From: Ophioceras dolichostomum
Taxonomy: Eukaryota; Ascomycota; Sordariomycetes; Magnaporthales; Ophioceraceae
Length of the DNA stretch: 64,000 bases
Assembly: GCA_003049485.1 (NCBI GenBank)
Contig: PYST01000107.1
Span: 45,749-109,748, forward strand
Direction of reading: 5' to 3'
Part shown: positions 32,109-44,302 of the stretch, one piece after another
Numbering within the stretch: position 1 is the stretch's first letter
Layout of the letters: each line of letters begins with the position of its first letter
The notes under the pieces: model-generated
Told to the model about the DNA's origin: nothing
The model's input: the letters and a program-made list of their open reading frames with translations, nothing else
Database searches by the model: none
Program-made: the position numbers and the translations under genes

Positions 32109-34342
32109 ATGTTGCTACCCAGGTTGCCGTCACCGTTACCAGACCTGCTGGGCGCAGGTCTCCTTCTCTTTGGTCTGGGCATGTCGGGGGCGGCAGCAGC
32201 GGACACATGCGGACCCTACCCCATTGCTGCACGCATAGGCAATGTCTCTCTCTCAAATAGCAAGATCGCGAGAGGAGTCGACCTGGCCATCGGTGAGCCA
32301 GCACAGCACTTGGCCTTTTGGCCGATGTGGTAAGTCCGACGCGGGTCCTTGGGGTCTTGGTAGTACGATATCATAGATGGCCGCCGAGGAGAGTCATGCT
32401 TTCCTAGCATGAGTGGTCATGGCCTGAGGGGAAGCTCGAAAGGGACACGGAGAGACTAGAGAGACTAGGAACGCAGGAACGGTGCGAAGTGATGATGACT
32501 GCAGGAACTGACCAGCCCGACAACACACCGCAGGCATCTTAACAACACATATCTATGGGGTCAGCAAGGGAATTGCGTGCTGCGCGGGGAGTCGACATGG
32601 TCAATAGACGGCTGCATCACCTTCCGCGGAGGCGCGTACAACCCGACAACATCATCATCAAAACAGGAGATATTCTCGGCAGAGCCCTACTATGCGACCG
32701 ACACGAGGTCCGTCATCCCGGCCGCCGACAGGTACCTGGAGAAGGTCACCTTCAACACCAACGCGAGCAGCACCATCTCCAAGTTCCCGCTTGGTGTCGC
32801 CCTGAACGACTTCGGTGGCGAGGCGTACTACCCACAGCAGGCCATCGGCGTGGGCTCCAACTCGACATTGCTCAACTACCTCTGGTCTTCAGGCCAGATC
32901 ATGTCGCGGACAATAGGCTTCTTCACGGGACGAGGGCTGGGCGCGCCCAACCAGATGGACGGCAGTCTGGTTTTTGGCGGCTACGACAAGGCCAAGACCA
33001 CGGGGCGCGCCTACACGCAGAACTTTAACGAGGGGGCGGTCAAGAACTGCACCTCGCAAATGAGTGTCACCATCGCCGACATGGTGCTCAACTTCCCCAA
33101 CGGTACTAACAAGAGCCTGTTCCCTGTGGCCCGGTCGCAGATGCTCAGCGCCTGCCTCGACCCGGCCTCGCCCACGCTGATGCGCATGCCACTGGCGCCG
33201 TACTACGCGAACTGGTTGGGCGCCGTGAACACGGATATCTACAAGATGGACCGGACTTTGGGATGGTACTATTACAACATGATGTTCAAGGAGGGCATGG
33301 AACTGTACGTGTCTCTTTTCGTAATTCCTATTCAGCCAACCAGCTTCAGTCCCTTAGTCGCCCACTTTGCCACTAACAAACATGCCCACACAGCTACACC
33401 GGCGACCTCACTATAACCCTCCAGTCTGGCCTCTCCGTGCGCATTCCCAACGACCTCATCATCCAAAAGCACACCTTCATCGACGAGCTCACCGGCGACA
33501 TGCGGACCAACTCCTCGACGCCCGACTGGCTCATCTACTCCAACCAGGCCGAGAACGCCCGCGACACGCCGATCCTCGGCATGCAGTTCTTCGCCGCCGC
33601 CTACCTGATGGTCAACCTCGACTCGCGCCAGTTCACACTCTGGGAGGCGAAGCCCACCACGGACGTAAACCTCGTCGCCGTCGACACCGCCCACAACGAC
33701 GTCTCGGCCTTCTGCGCCGTCATCCCTCCCGGCTCACTCAACAGCGGTGGAAACAACAACAACGGCACGAACGGCACCTCCTCCGGCACCAACGCCGGTC
33801 CGGACGGCTCGTCCACCCCCAACGGCCAGACCACGTCGTCCGCCTCCTCCGCCCTCAGCACCGGCGCCATCGCCGGCGTCGCCGTCGGCTCCGTCGCGGG
33901 CGTGGCCCTCATTGCCGCAGCAGCGGCCTTCTTCTTCATCCGCCGGAAACGCGCCGCTGCCGCCTCCTCCTCGGCAACCGTGTCAGGCGACAGCAGCAGC
34001 CAATACCAGCATTACGGCAGCGGTGGACCCGGCGGGCCGGGAACGATGCAGCACTCGCCCAGCACGCTCCTCTCCTCGCCCGGGTCCAGATCGGCGACGG
34101 GATCGGCACACCTGATGGGGTCGTCGCCGTCGGACGCGTCGGCGTATAACGCTTCGAGCGTGTACAGCGCCGCGCTGGGCCAGTACCCACATCTGCAGAT
34201 GCAACAGATGGCCCAGATGCATCTGTATCCCGGGTTCCAGTGGAAGCAGGAGCTGGACAGCGACGGGCAGGCTATACATGAGATGCCGGTTAGGCCGGTC
34301 GGACCGCAGCCGGGGAGGTTCTATGAGCTGCATGGGTCATAA
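32109..34342 (+). CDS. Aspartic-protease-like membrane protein, catalytic motifs degenerate
   Basis: Exons 32109-32329, 32534-33304 and 33394-34342 give 646 aa. Introns of 204 and 89 bp have GT-AG ends. A signal peptide (GAGLLLFGLGMSGAAAA, to about residue 36) leads into a pepsin-fold region. After GVDLAIGEPAQ, where active A1 proteases carry D-T/S-G, the sequence is HLAFWPMWHLNNTYLWG with no Asp. The second lobe has ACLDPASPTL (Asp282) rather than DTG or DSG. Other landmarks of the fold are kept (NCVLRGESTWS, GSLVFGGYDKA, ILGMQFFAAAYLMVNL). A Ser/Asn/Gly-rich linker precedes a membrane helix at about residues 489-512, basic RRKR, and a long cytoplasmic tail with VRPVGPQPGRFYELHGS at the end. 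The architecture suggests a surface receptor-like pseudoprotease. An active protease is unlikely but not excluded. Confidence 0.78.
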
Positions 34343-34427
34343 AACGAGAGGGGGGTGGATGAATGAAAGAGGCGGATTGTATACTATTAAAATGGGATGG
34401 TCTAAAAGCCAAGGCATAAACATATAT

Positions 34428-34465
34428 GGGGAAGCATCCGGAAGAGGGGAAGCATCCGGAAGAGG
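34428..34465 (+). repeat. 18-bp tandem duplication in 3' flank
   Basis: GGGGAAGCATCCGGAAGA occurs twice in direct tandem, followed by GG, about 90 bp after the stop of the aspartic-protease-like gene. A small local duplication, probably in the 3' UTR. Confidence 0.85.
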
Positions 34466-35609
34466 CAAGTTTGGACTTTGCTCGCCAGTTGGCGGCGTTA
34501 TGGATGCATTTCTCTTGTTTTTTTTTTCTTGTTTTTTTCCGTGGTTTTTTTTTCTTCTTCCAAAATACCCTCAGTATTTCAATCTCTATTCTTTCAAAAC
34601 TCGTGTTCCATTTGTCTACGTTCTTCAAATGCTCCCAGTCGGGAACAATTCACCATTGATGCCGATGTTCAGTGACTGATGGTGTCCCCCGGTCGGGGAC
34701 GGCAGCCCCACCCGCGATTGCTTGTCGCTGATGATCTTCAACGGTCGCAAGGTACGACTCAATCCACATGTGATGATTACTCATCAGTCTGCTCATCACC
34801 CCTTGTTCCCACGCAACCTCCCCTTCCACAGTCCGAGAAAACATCAGGCGGAGGAGACTCCCCACGCACGACTCTGTCGGATTTCACTACCAGTATTCCT
34901 CTACCTCCTAAAGGATGACTTGCATCACACACACATCGAGATTCGGCCAAACAGGGAGGTGAGAGAGGGTGGGATTTGGTTCGGATTTTGCTCATAGTCG
35001 CACCACCTCCTCCTTCCTTCATTTCACGGACGTCCATTCCCCTCACCGGGTACCTAGGGTGAGTTGGACCTTTTTCCAAAGGATCAAATTGCGACTTCTC
35101 TTCTTCTTCGGTACGATGATAAAAATATTCCTGAAAGGCTCCTTCCCTTTCGGAGTCCACGGGCACAGCCACCACCAACACCCAGGGTCTTTTAACATCA
35201 AATCTCCAAATTCCTTGAATTTGAGCCCACAAAACGAGCAGGCAGCACTAACCTTCAATCCTGTATCAAACTTCGTACCACTCAGCCAATTGGCTCAAAT
35301 TCCAAGCAATGGTGAATTTCGCCAGCTAGGCACTCACATGTAACGTAGGACTAACGTTTTTGCGGCAGAGAACCAAACCGACATCCATCAGTATCCGGCC
35401 CTGGCAGTATTAACGCCTCCGCCACCCCACCCGGATCCTCCGCTCCGATGCCAAGAGATAACCCCGTGAGGCTCCACCAACCCGAGTCCGCTTTGCGCCA
35501 GCACTTAATAATACTTTATACGATGGTAGGTAGTACATCAGAATCTTTAAATCATCACAGCAACCCCACCAGCCAGCCCGAGAACGTCCATCAGAATCCC
35601 AAGCAGACC
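34466..35609. other. Intergenic, no gene seen
   Basis: T-rich stretch at 34518-34560, then mixed sequence without family content. A TACCTAGG element lies near 35050. Confidence 0.45.
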
Positions 35610-36050
35610 CTACGCAATCATCGGCCTCGTGGTCCTACCGATAGCCGTAGCAGGCATCGGCATCTCTATTCTTGGCATCGTTGAGGCAGTGCTGTTGCCC
35701 ATCGCGCCGTGCTCGTCGCCGTCGTCGTGGCCGTTGTGACGGGGCCGCACGACGGGCGTCACGGGCCGGAGGGGGAGCTGCGGGGCCCGACGACGATGGG
35801 CGCCGCCGCTGTTGCTTTCGGGATTGTTGCTTTCCCTCGCCGTGACGGTAGTGGGGACTTCTTCCACTTCTTCCGCGTCCACCGCTACGGTCCGGTTGTG
35901 GTGGTTCGGGTCGTTGGAGTCATCGTGTGCTGCGTCTCGGATGGTGACGTCGTGCTCGTCGGCGTCGACGGCCTCGCCCGCTAGTGGAGTCAGGAGGGCG
36001 TGAGCGCGGGCGGCCGCCAGGAGCAGAGCGAGTGTCTTGACGAGACGCAT
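35610..36050 (-). CDS. Small secreted acidic protein, hypothetical
   Basis: An ORF of 146 aa from the ATG at 36050. It starts with a clear signal peptide (MRLVKTLALLLAAARAHA). The mature chain is Asp/Glu/His/Asn-rich and has no cysteine. It has two NxT/S sequons (NRT, NST) and a basic patch, HRRRAPQ, that could be a proprotein-processing site. Third codon positions are GC-rich up to about residue 125, as in the neighbouring genes, then less so; the true 3' end might use an intron near MGNSTAS. On the opposite strand the last 120 bp give a strongly hydrophobic frame without an ATG. No family recognised. Confidence 0.45.
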   Translation of the reverse strand: MRLVKTLALLLAAARAHALLTPLAGEAVDADEHDVTIRDAAHDDSNDPNHHNRTVAVDAEEVEEVPTTVTARESNNPESNSGGAHRRRAPQLPLRPVTPVVRPRHNGHDDGDEHGAMGNSTASTMPRIEMPMPATAIGRTTRPMIA

Positions 36051-39000
36051 TGTGGCGGGTTCGTTACTGCAGGAAAATGGAATGGGACCGGAATTCGTGT
36101 GAACAACTTGATCGTCCAAGACGACGCGTGGAATAATAAAGAAGCAGGAGGAGGCTCTCGGGCCACCCAGCAATGCAGATACAAGATCGTCCTTAAGTAA
36201 GTCTACCAGTATCTACTAACCTTGACGCACCTGCTCTCATGTTTCTTCTGACCTAAGGGTCGGTGAAGTTTTATGGGCCATCTATCCCGCAAAAGCAAGA
36301 TCACCGGCCTTCCAGCACTTGCCGCATCTTACAGAGTCCATCCCATCACTCTTGACCAAGGTGCGTGACGTTAGGTGAAGACCAGAACCACGCCCGATTT
36401 CCAAACTGAAAGGTTAGACGGGCAAACTGGAGCAAGTTTACGCTTGTTTTGGGCGGCCAGTTTCTGAAACAGGCGCGTTTCCCTTCACCCTGTTGCTTAG
36501 CTCAATGCCACTTAGATGGCCGCTGTAAACGCTAGCATCACGTGGATATCTGTCTAGTAGTAGTAGTTTCTTCACATAATTAACGGGAATTCTTCTAGTC
36601 GCGGACCTAGCTTACTCCCACTTTTCGTCTCCGAGTTTCATGGCCCAAGCCAAGCATGAGGCTCCAGTATCTAACCTTGACCCGATTCGTAGAGTCTCCC
36701 ACGTCGCACCATATGAAAGTACCAGGTACTGCTGTCTGCTGTATATGAGTGACATAACGTACTCTCATCACCTTGTTATCCCCACCTACCTGTACCTTCT
36801 ATGGGCATCTACCAGCCGAAGAATAGTCTCCTCAACGACTCGAATATCAGCCCAAAGTCTGGTCTATCCTCACCGAGCGGCGACCGCACAGCCCCTTGCG
36901 GCTTGCTGTAACCCTCCCCCAAGGTTAGATTATTCCTTGAATAATCTCCCTCACACTGTTATCAAAAGTCAATGAGTTTAGAGTCCGTTGGAGAAACGAG
37001 CTCACGTCGCCGCCTACCGGCGCTGCCTCGAACATCAGACTAATTACCCCAGGATCTAGTCTCAACCGAGAAGCTTCTTGGCAGACAGGAATATGACCCC
37101 CGGGAAACGCTGATGGTCTCAGCATCTACTGTTCAACGGTGATGCTCCGCTCGGCGATGGACAAAGGCCGAACGACGGGCGCAAAGGCTTCATCATCGAT
37201 AAACAAAGCACTCCCCGTTTCTCCGGGCAGCCGGCGAGGTGGCAACACGTAAGCTTCGTCCTTTCAGATGGCAGTTTCAGGGTCTGGAAACCCCCGCAAA
37301 GCAGCGCTAGTATTTCTGGCGTCACCTGCATCTTCATAAAGTCACTATTTTCTAAATTTCAGAAGGCTGTTTCGACATCGTTTCCACCGTTTTGGTAGTC
37401 ATAGTACTCCTCAACACCTTTTTATTACCTAGGTAAGTCAGCGTCCGAGGGACAAAGGAGAACTAAGAGGCCTTACAAACGACAGGACGGCGCCATATCG
37501 AGCGGTACTAGTATTTCCCGAAGACGAAGATCTTCGTTGCACAACTATCCGATCAACTCCCCTGTATTCGACGAGCTCCAGTTAGTCCTACCTCCACCTG
37601 TATTAAAGCAAACAACGTACGCCGTCACTCCCGCCTCATCCGACTCTCCTCAACAGTTCCGACATGGAAAGCCCAGCAGTCACCATTCAAGCCAACATGC
37701 CACTGCTGCTACGTTACGATATTTCTCATGCGCGTCCCGCAGGTCTTAGGGATACTGTACCCGATCGGTCGGGCACATGGGGGAGTCGGAGCATAGTACG
37801 TCTCTTCAGAACACCGATGCTCCGACGTCGTCCCTCCGGCTCCATGAGGCCCAGACCCGGGAAAAGCACTTACCGTCCAGGGGACCTTATAATCTGATGA
37901 GGACAACACCACCGAAGTCAGCCGCACTAGAAAATAATGATGGGATAGCTCAATATTATGTAAGAATACTACACCTACACTAAGAGAGAAGGGGGCCGAA
38001 AAATCTTCCGTAAACGAGCCCAAACCGGGATATCCAGGCACAGCCACACGCGGTCCCGTCCCCTTTCAACGGTCCTATTGGTCGCGTTCGAGAAGCGAGA
38101 AGGCAACCCCTTTTGCCGGCAAGCAGCCGGGTGCGAGCGGGAAGCCAGCTACAGAGCGGGGCAGAGTAGCAACAGGAGAGATTGACACCAACGCCTCTAT
38201 TGGACAAACCATATCGACGCTTCGACGTCGAAGGGGCAATTCATCTATCGCCGTGCGTATTTCCCCGAAGAGGGCCGCTTACACAACAACTTCATCAGCC
38301 TTCATGATTTTCCCCTCTTCGTATCATCACTTCTTGGCGCTGCTGGGCTCCTTGGTCCGTCCTCACCACTACATGATTTCGAGCCATCGACGCCTATGCT
38401 CATCAACCGGCTTGATTTACCCGGCTATGAAGGCCAACGCAACAGCAACATATACTGATGCGTCTCTCGTCCTCGGCTTTTGGCTGGTGGAAAGCAGATG
38501 CTCACCTGCAGTCTCTAAGCTTCGGTATGGGCAATCACCGGTCTGGGCAATATGAGGATAGCTCCATGCAAGCCTGCCGGTTTTGTTTTTTTCTAAGCCT
38601 GGGTCGCGGAATCTGGGAGGATAGCCAGGATACCGGGTCCAACTCTTCATAAGCTCAAATTGCTGCTAATTTTAGCGTCCCTTCAAGGACTTCGTACCTC
38701 TCTCGGGAGATCGACCTGATGATCATCGGTGCCACCGCAGCAGGCTCGCCTGGCTTCTGTATCGAACCATACCTAGTCTTTCCGCCGGCAATGGCTTTCG
38801 AGTCGGGTAACAACAGCCTTGGCTTGTGGTCCACTTAGGCCGCAGGCTTCGACAGACACCTAACAATCCGAACGGGCACCGTTATGACAGCTCACAACTC
38901 TACCGACCATGTAGCGTCCTAGCGTTGAACGATTCCCGGTTTGGTTGGACTCAGCCTCGTCGGCCACCTGGGATTGGCACCCTTAGAATAACAGGGACTC

Positions 39001-40395
39001 CAAATATGGCCCCGATGCGTACCGCTTGCGGTCAGGGGCTTTGACGACCGAGCTGAGGCCGGATATATGCGAGGCAACCGACAACGGCAAGGCACTGCAA
39101 GGCAATAGTTGACGCTGCTAACCCCATAACTGAGCTGTGTCGTGTGCTTGTTTGTAGAGTGCGCAGCTTGCAAACCTAGAGCGAGAAATAGAAGCGCAAA
39201 CACTATAAAAGCCAAAGGTTGACATCACCCATTTCCGCAATCACGCACGCGTGGCCTCCCTGCTCATGGCTGCAGGACGAACGACATGAATTCTTATTAC
39301 AGACCTCGTAATCTATCCCCTCCCCACTTCACGCTACAAAACCTAGGTCGTCGCCGCGGAAGTCTCCGACCCGAACATGCAGAATCATATACCTTCCTTG
39401 CGAGATATATGTCTCCTACATTGCGCGCCGGTCCCGTTCAGAGAACCGAACCATCTACAGCCCGTTGCGGAGAGTCTGGGGGCCGGAAGTCGGTATTCAG
39501 AAGAGGCGACCAGCGCGACGACTGAGAACGACTTTGGGCAGTATTAGCCTAGGACGGGAGCAGGTCCAATCTATCTCCAGGTCCTCGGTGTGCTTGACCC
39601 GGTGCAGGTCAATGCAGGAAGAGACAAAAGGACGCCGAGATCCTGTAGCGATAATACGGGTAGCGTTTTCGGTTGCTTGATGCACTTTGAGCTGTGGCAC
39701 CGAACACACGTTTCATTACCTCCTTGTCGAATCTCCCCCCGTTGTTGCACAACATCACGGGCAGGTACTGTACTGTAGCAAACACAAACACGGGTAAGTG
39801 CTGTGCTATGGTAACAAGGAGGTGATTAGATACTAGTAGGCCAGGATTGCAACATCGGATACATGCTAGACTGCACCTCCACACTTTGGCTAAACATCAC
39901 TCCGTCCTCGCTGAACCTCAGCCCTCAGGTCGCCCAAGACTGGGACTCGGGCTTCGTAGAACCTTTCCAATCGGAAACAGCCCAAACAGCGACGCCGTGT
40001 TGCTATTTAGGGAAATTACACTCAATACTTGCATCAAAGCTGGATATCTGATGATCATCTGTCACGACTTCCATAGCAACACGTCGTTTGTGTCTGGCCC
40101 CCAATACTATGGGATTAGAGGGGCAAATGAGAGGAGAACGACGACTCGGGTAGATTCTTCTATAGTCTTGTAGGAGCGGAAGAGGGCGCATGGTGTCACG
40201 ACAAGTAGTGAGAAGAAGGATCGACAAAAGGACTGACCTTCAAGTCCTGGAGGAGCATAAATAAGAGACTGAGTGCCCCTTTGTCCCCCGAGTCTTGAGG
40301 TCTGGATATCATCATCACCACCGCAGCACATCACATCCAGATACAAGTTCCAAGGCAACATCATCAGATCACCACTTCACTCTCTCATTCTCAAA
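36051..40395. other. 4.3-kb gene desert
   Basis: No convincing gene. Several overlapping short frames on both strands show no known domain. A CTAGTAGTAGTAG microsatellite-like stretch lies near 36553 and an ACCTAGGTAA element near 37430. Degraded mobile elements cannot be excluded, but no terminal repeats or transposase motifs were seen. Confidence 0.45.
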
Positions 40396-41070
40396 ATGAA
40401 GCTGTCTCTCATCTCCACGACCATCCTCCTGGCCGGTAGCGCCTTTGCTGCCCCGAGTCCCATGCCTGTCGAGGCTGACGTCGCCGACCTGGCCTACTAC
40501 CGTGACGCGGACGGCGGCATCACCATCAACGAGGCCAACTGTAAGTCCTGATGAACACGCCACGCCCCAAAAAGGAGACCTTGAGGCTTTCCTTTTCTTT
40601 CAGTTCAAAACACATCAATATAAGACCAGTGCCTCACCACTGCTATAAACACCATAGTTTATCACGCTCCCCAGTAGCAAAACACCTCTTCTTGCCCACG
40701 CTGACTCACTCACTCTACCCCTGAAACACTACCTAGTCTTCAATATCGCCGCCGCCAGCTGCAGCATCCTCAAGTGCATCGAGGTCATCGGCTCGGCCAT
40801 CTGCATCGCCGGGGCCATCGACGACGGCGACCTCACGAAGCTGCTCAAGTGCGCCTCCAAGAAGCAGGTTCGTCATTACCTATGATTCAGTTACCACCTA
40901 TTTCACCCCACATTAGTTCTCTCCACTGCAGAGGGGGAAAGGCGGTCACAAGTTTCGAAGAGGGGATGTTGGATTAAAGAAACTGACCAACAACAAACAA
41001 ACAGATCTGCGGCTGCGCCGGCTGCATCAAGCCGCTCGGCAAGTTCCTCGACAAGGTCGGCCTCTGCTGA
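40396..41070 (+). CDS. Cysteine-rich small secreted protein
   Basis: Three exons (40396-40540, 40737-40867, 41005-41070) give 113 aa. Introns of 196 bp (GTAAGT...CTAG) and 137 bp (GTTCGT...ACAG) are in phase. A signal peptide (MKLSLISTTILLAGSAFAAP) is followed by a short acidic segment. The C-terminal half has eight cysteines, spaced C-x4-C-x8-C-x15-C-x6-C-x1-C-x2-C-x13-C, ending KVGLC. The cysteine part opens ASCSILKCIEVIGSAICIAG, hydrophobic helices that suggest a compact disulphide-bonded helical fold. This is the profile of a secreted effector, antimicrobial or calcium-binding-like peptide of ascomycetes; I cannot assign the family. An ATAAATAA box lies about 135 nt upstream of the ATG. 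The splice model is supported by the unbroken cysteine pattern. Confidence 0.7.
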
Positions 41071-41847
41071 AGGCCGTCTCCGTCGTCGTCGAGACACTAC
41101 TAAGGCGCATTTGGGAGATAAGAACTTGGCTGCAAGGTCCGCTGGTCATGGCTGCGATGGCCTCTTCCGAGGGGGTCCAGCGCGGTTGGCTGTTGGCTTC
41201 GTAGTTAAGCGCTTCCATCTCAAGGCGTCTGATGAGATTGTGGAGGATGATGTTTCCTGTGTTTTGGAATTCAAGTTGGAGCGGCAACAGAGTTTGTAAT
41301 GTCGATGCTTGGTGTGCGTCTAGGTGTGTGCGTTTGCGTGGCCGTGACGGGAGTATATGACAGCTCGAAAATAGTAGTAAATAAGACTATATCTCCCGGA
41401 CTATTCAGAGTAGGTTCTTGGTTGTTGTCGCTAAGTCAAGGCCATTTATACATACCAATCCGTCCGGATCATAGACCCTACCTCTAGAACAGACTCGGAG
41501 CTAGGAGGATCGGCCTTGACATATTACTAGTACTTGTAGCAACGCTACTCACGAAACTGAGGCTGGAACCTTTGAGAAGGAAGATCTCTGTTTCTTGCAA
41601 GTAACAGCAGCACACAGGCCCCTTTACTGGTTGGTACTTGTGACCGGAGGTGCCGGACGGTCATTGTGCTGGATGAGCACTCTGCGGCGGTTCATCAGTA
41701 ACAGATATTACTAGGTGGGAGGAACCCGGCGTCAGACTTGAACAGCACAGAAAGAAAGTCAATGCTATTGCTGCCTGAATCTACCAGCTGAGAGCTGGAG
41801 CCAGGACAAAATTGCACAAGCCACCACATAGACTCTCACTTCCTTCC
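41071..41847. other. Intergenic, convergent gene ends
   Basis: Carries the 3' ends of the flanking convergent genes. No other feature seen. Confidence 0.5.
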
Positions 41848-42537
41848 TTACAACAGCGCAACAAGCACCGACAACCCCGCAACCGCAGCAGCCGCCGCCT
41901 TCACGCCCTGCACATCTCCCCTCCGTCCACCATCCGCCCCATTCCCCAAAGTGCCATTCGTTCCATTCTTCCCTCCACTCCCTGCCGCCCCAGTCGCCGC
42001 GGGATTCCCCTGCACGACAGTCTTCTGGACCTGGCCCCCCTCCCCCGTGAACACAAACGTGACCTTGTCCGGGCAGAACTCCAGCGGGGGCGTCACGCCG
42101 CTGCATTTCGCGGCGAACTCGCTCACGGCCGTCTGGAACGGCTGGATGTACGTCGCGAACGTGCTGTCGTACGCCGTCACGACGTCCGAGAGCGAGGCCG
42201 GGAACGTAGCCGTGCAGGGAAGGTCCGACGTGGCGACTGCTGTGTTTTGGGACTCGTAGAAGGACTGGAGCTCTGTGGGGACGGCGGGCGGCTTGGCATA
42301 ATAGGAGGACAAGATCGCTTCGGCGGAGGCGGAGCAGGCTGATGAGTCTGCCGCTCCGCCGCCGGTGCCGGCGGGCTTGTTGGATGATGTGGTTGGTTTA
42401 GAGGGCGATGATGACGAGGAGTCCGCCTGGCGGGGGATGAGTTTTGGGGTATTGAGTTGGACGAGGCCGTCGTGTTCGGATGATACTTTTGCCGCGAAGG
42501 TGGCGATTAGAACGAGGAGGAGGGTTAGGGTGTGCAT
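41848..42537 (-). CDS. Secreted GPI-type protein of the 'infection structure specific protein' kind
   Basis: Single exon, 229 aa. A signal peptide (MHTLTLLLVLIATFAAKVSS) leads into a Ser/Thr/Pro-rich segment. A core domain follows with four cysteines (SSACSASAEAILSSYYAKPP, DLPCTATFPASLS, AAKCSGVTPPLEFCPDK). The C-terminal part is Gly/Asn-rich, NGTNGTLGNGADGG. It ends in a hydrophobic tail, AAAAAVAGLSVLVALL, typical of a GPI-attachment signal. The core resembles proteins annotated in ascomycete genomes as infection structure specific protein, an expression-based label without known biochemistry. It is likely cell-wall or plasma-membrane anchored. It sits among other secreted-protein genes. Confidence 0.72.
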   Translation of the reverse strand: MHTLTLLLVLIATFAAKVSSEHDGLVQLNTPKLIPRQADSSSSSPSKPTTSSNKPAGTGGGAADSSACSASAEAILSSYYAKPPAVPTELQSFYESQNTAVATSDLPCTATFPASLSDVVTAYDSTFATYIQPFQTAVSEFAAKCSGVTPPLEFCPDKVTFVFTGEGGQVQKTVVQGNPAATGAAGSGGKNGTNGTLGNGADGGRRGDVQGVKAAAAAVAGLSVLVALL

Positions 42538-43381
42538 CTTTGCGACCTGCGTGTGCGACTGCTACACCGTCGTAACAAGGTCGAGCGAGGTTCCTCCCGT
42601 ATGCGACTAGTGTCTAGAGAGGTAGCTAGTACTTGCTGAGGTAAACAGCGATGTAGACTCGAATGCGTCCTTGTCGATAGGCGTGCCCTGTTTCGTTTCG
42701 TCTACGCTTGTGTAGGTAAGTGATGAACAGAAGCAGCTTCTGTGGCAAGAGAGGTACGAAATGGCAAAAGGGTCGTAAAAAGCTGAAACGGCGGAATTGA
42801 GGAACCCCTTGTTGTCCGGGGTGTTCTGTGTTATAAAGTCAGCGATCTATGGCGATGCCGGGCCGGGTCCTGGGCCGGGCCGGGGGTCGAGGTCGGCCGG
42901 CCGAAGGACGTGGCCGTTTCACGTTGTTGGGGCGGGCTTGGGCTCGACTGTTCGGCCGGTCGTCGGGGCCTCACCTGCGGCACAGCTCGTTCTGTGCCGG
43001 TCAAATTTGGATATTTCCCACCCCAAAAAAGTCTATGGAATCCGGAATGACTGCAAATTTACGACCCTCAATGATAGAATTGATGGAATCCCCACGGTCG
43101 CATTTGGCGATGTTCGGGAGTTCAGGGGCTCAGGGGGCGGGCGATGATGATTTGATTTGGGGGTGCCTCGTGGTCTGCACCAATTCTTCACCTTTACGAC
43201 GATTCGACGACGACGCAATTAGCATCACCAACGAATGACGCGAAACGAAGGCGAGATTGAAAGAGATGGAAGAAGTTTCTCAGAATTATTGCGGAAGGGG
43301 TACTGCAACTCCCCTCCAACCATGAAATTACCTGCTGTGCGATGTTGCTGCCCCTTCGTCGTCATCAATTGCTTTTTGCGC
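42538..43381. other. Intergenic, no gene seen
   Basis: Promoter side of the GPI-type gene and 3' side of the next minus-strand gene. A GC-rich GGGCCGGG tract lies near 42860-42910. No coding content recognised. Confidence 0.5.
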
Positions 43382-44302
43382 TCATGAGCTTCCACTCCCT
43401 ATAGCGCTACTGCGCTTACATGACTTCTTCGGCGCAGCAGCAGCAACCTCGAACTTCGTACAGTCATCAACCGCGCCCCTCTGCGCGATGGGCATCACAA
43501 CAGGCTGGTGGTTCCTCGCCGAGATCATCGTGCACACCCGATAAAACCCCGCCGGCAACCCGCCCTCCACGGCAGTAGTCAACCCACCCTTGCCATCACC
43601 CGCATCATCAATCCCCTTGAAGAACACAAACTTCCCCGGATCAGGCGGCGACAACAATGCTTCCGCGCCGCTGGCTCCTAGGTTCTGGATCGTGACGTGG
43701 CAGTGTCCGAAAACATCGCCAGCTTCATCCAGGTCCTGTGGCGCGGCGTAGTAGCTCGCGGACGGGTTGGCGAGGAATCCGGCGCGGAGGTGGCGCGTGG
43801 CGATGGAGATGTTGAAGGTTTTGCCGGCTTCCAGCTTCGTGGTCGGGAGCGGGTGCGTGATGATTGCCGAGATCATGTTCGAGACGGCGGGGATGCGGCC
43901 CATCGGCACGCCGTTGCAGGAGCCGGTCGTGGCTTGTCGACCGTTGGTGAGCGAGCGGCCGGAGCAGAAGTTGATGAAGTTGGCGCCGTTTCTGGTGCGG
44001 AGGGGGGTATGATGGATGTCAGTTGCCTGTCCGGGTAGTGGCACGGTGGCGAACGGCAGTCGAGAGCGAAGAACTTACGTCTTTGACGGCGCCAGCCCGG
44101 GCCTGATCCCGGCTGTCCCTTCCTCTAGCCCCGTATACAAACTTGCTGTCTGCAGCGCGTCGGGCGTGAGGCACGTCGAGTCCGGTACCGCCGGCTGTCT
44201 TGCCTCGATGGGGCTTCCCCGTACTCCTGCTTCTTCCCGTAGCACTGCGGCGCCAGAGCCCGTCGCCAACGCGACCAGGAGGACTATGGGTAGCGCGATC
44301 AT
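43382..44302 (-). CDS. Conserved ascomycete secreted protein
   Basis: Exons 44302-44079 and 43991-43382 (87-bp intron, GTAAGT...CCAG, phase 2) give 277 aa. A signal peptide (MIALPIVLLVALATGSGAAV) precedes the family core: CLTPDALQTASLYTG, NGANFINFCSGRSLTNGRQ, SCNGVPMGRIPA, TFNISIATRHLRAG, FVFFKGIDDAGDGKGGLTT, LPAGFYRVCTMISARNHQPV and QRGAVDDCTKFEV. This family is common in filamentous ascomycetes and is sometimes labelled 'ribosomal protein s17' in databases, a misnomer since nothing ribosomal is present. Its role is unknown. Secretion is likely from the signal peptide and conserved cysteines. The basic C-terminal KKSCKRS may be processed. Confidence 0.8.

Noticed and set aside
35560..35735. 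Strongly hydrophobic plus-strand frame opposite the acidic secreted protein
   Set aside because: It has no ATG in frame and is closed just upstream; the minus-strand reading has a start and a signal peptide.
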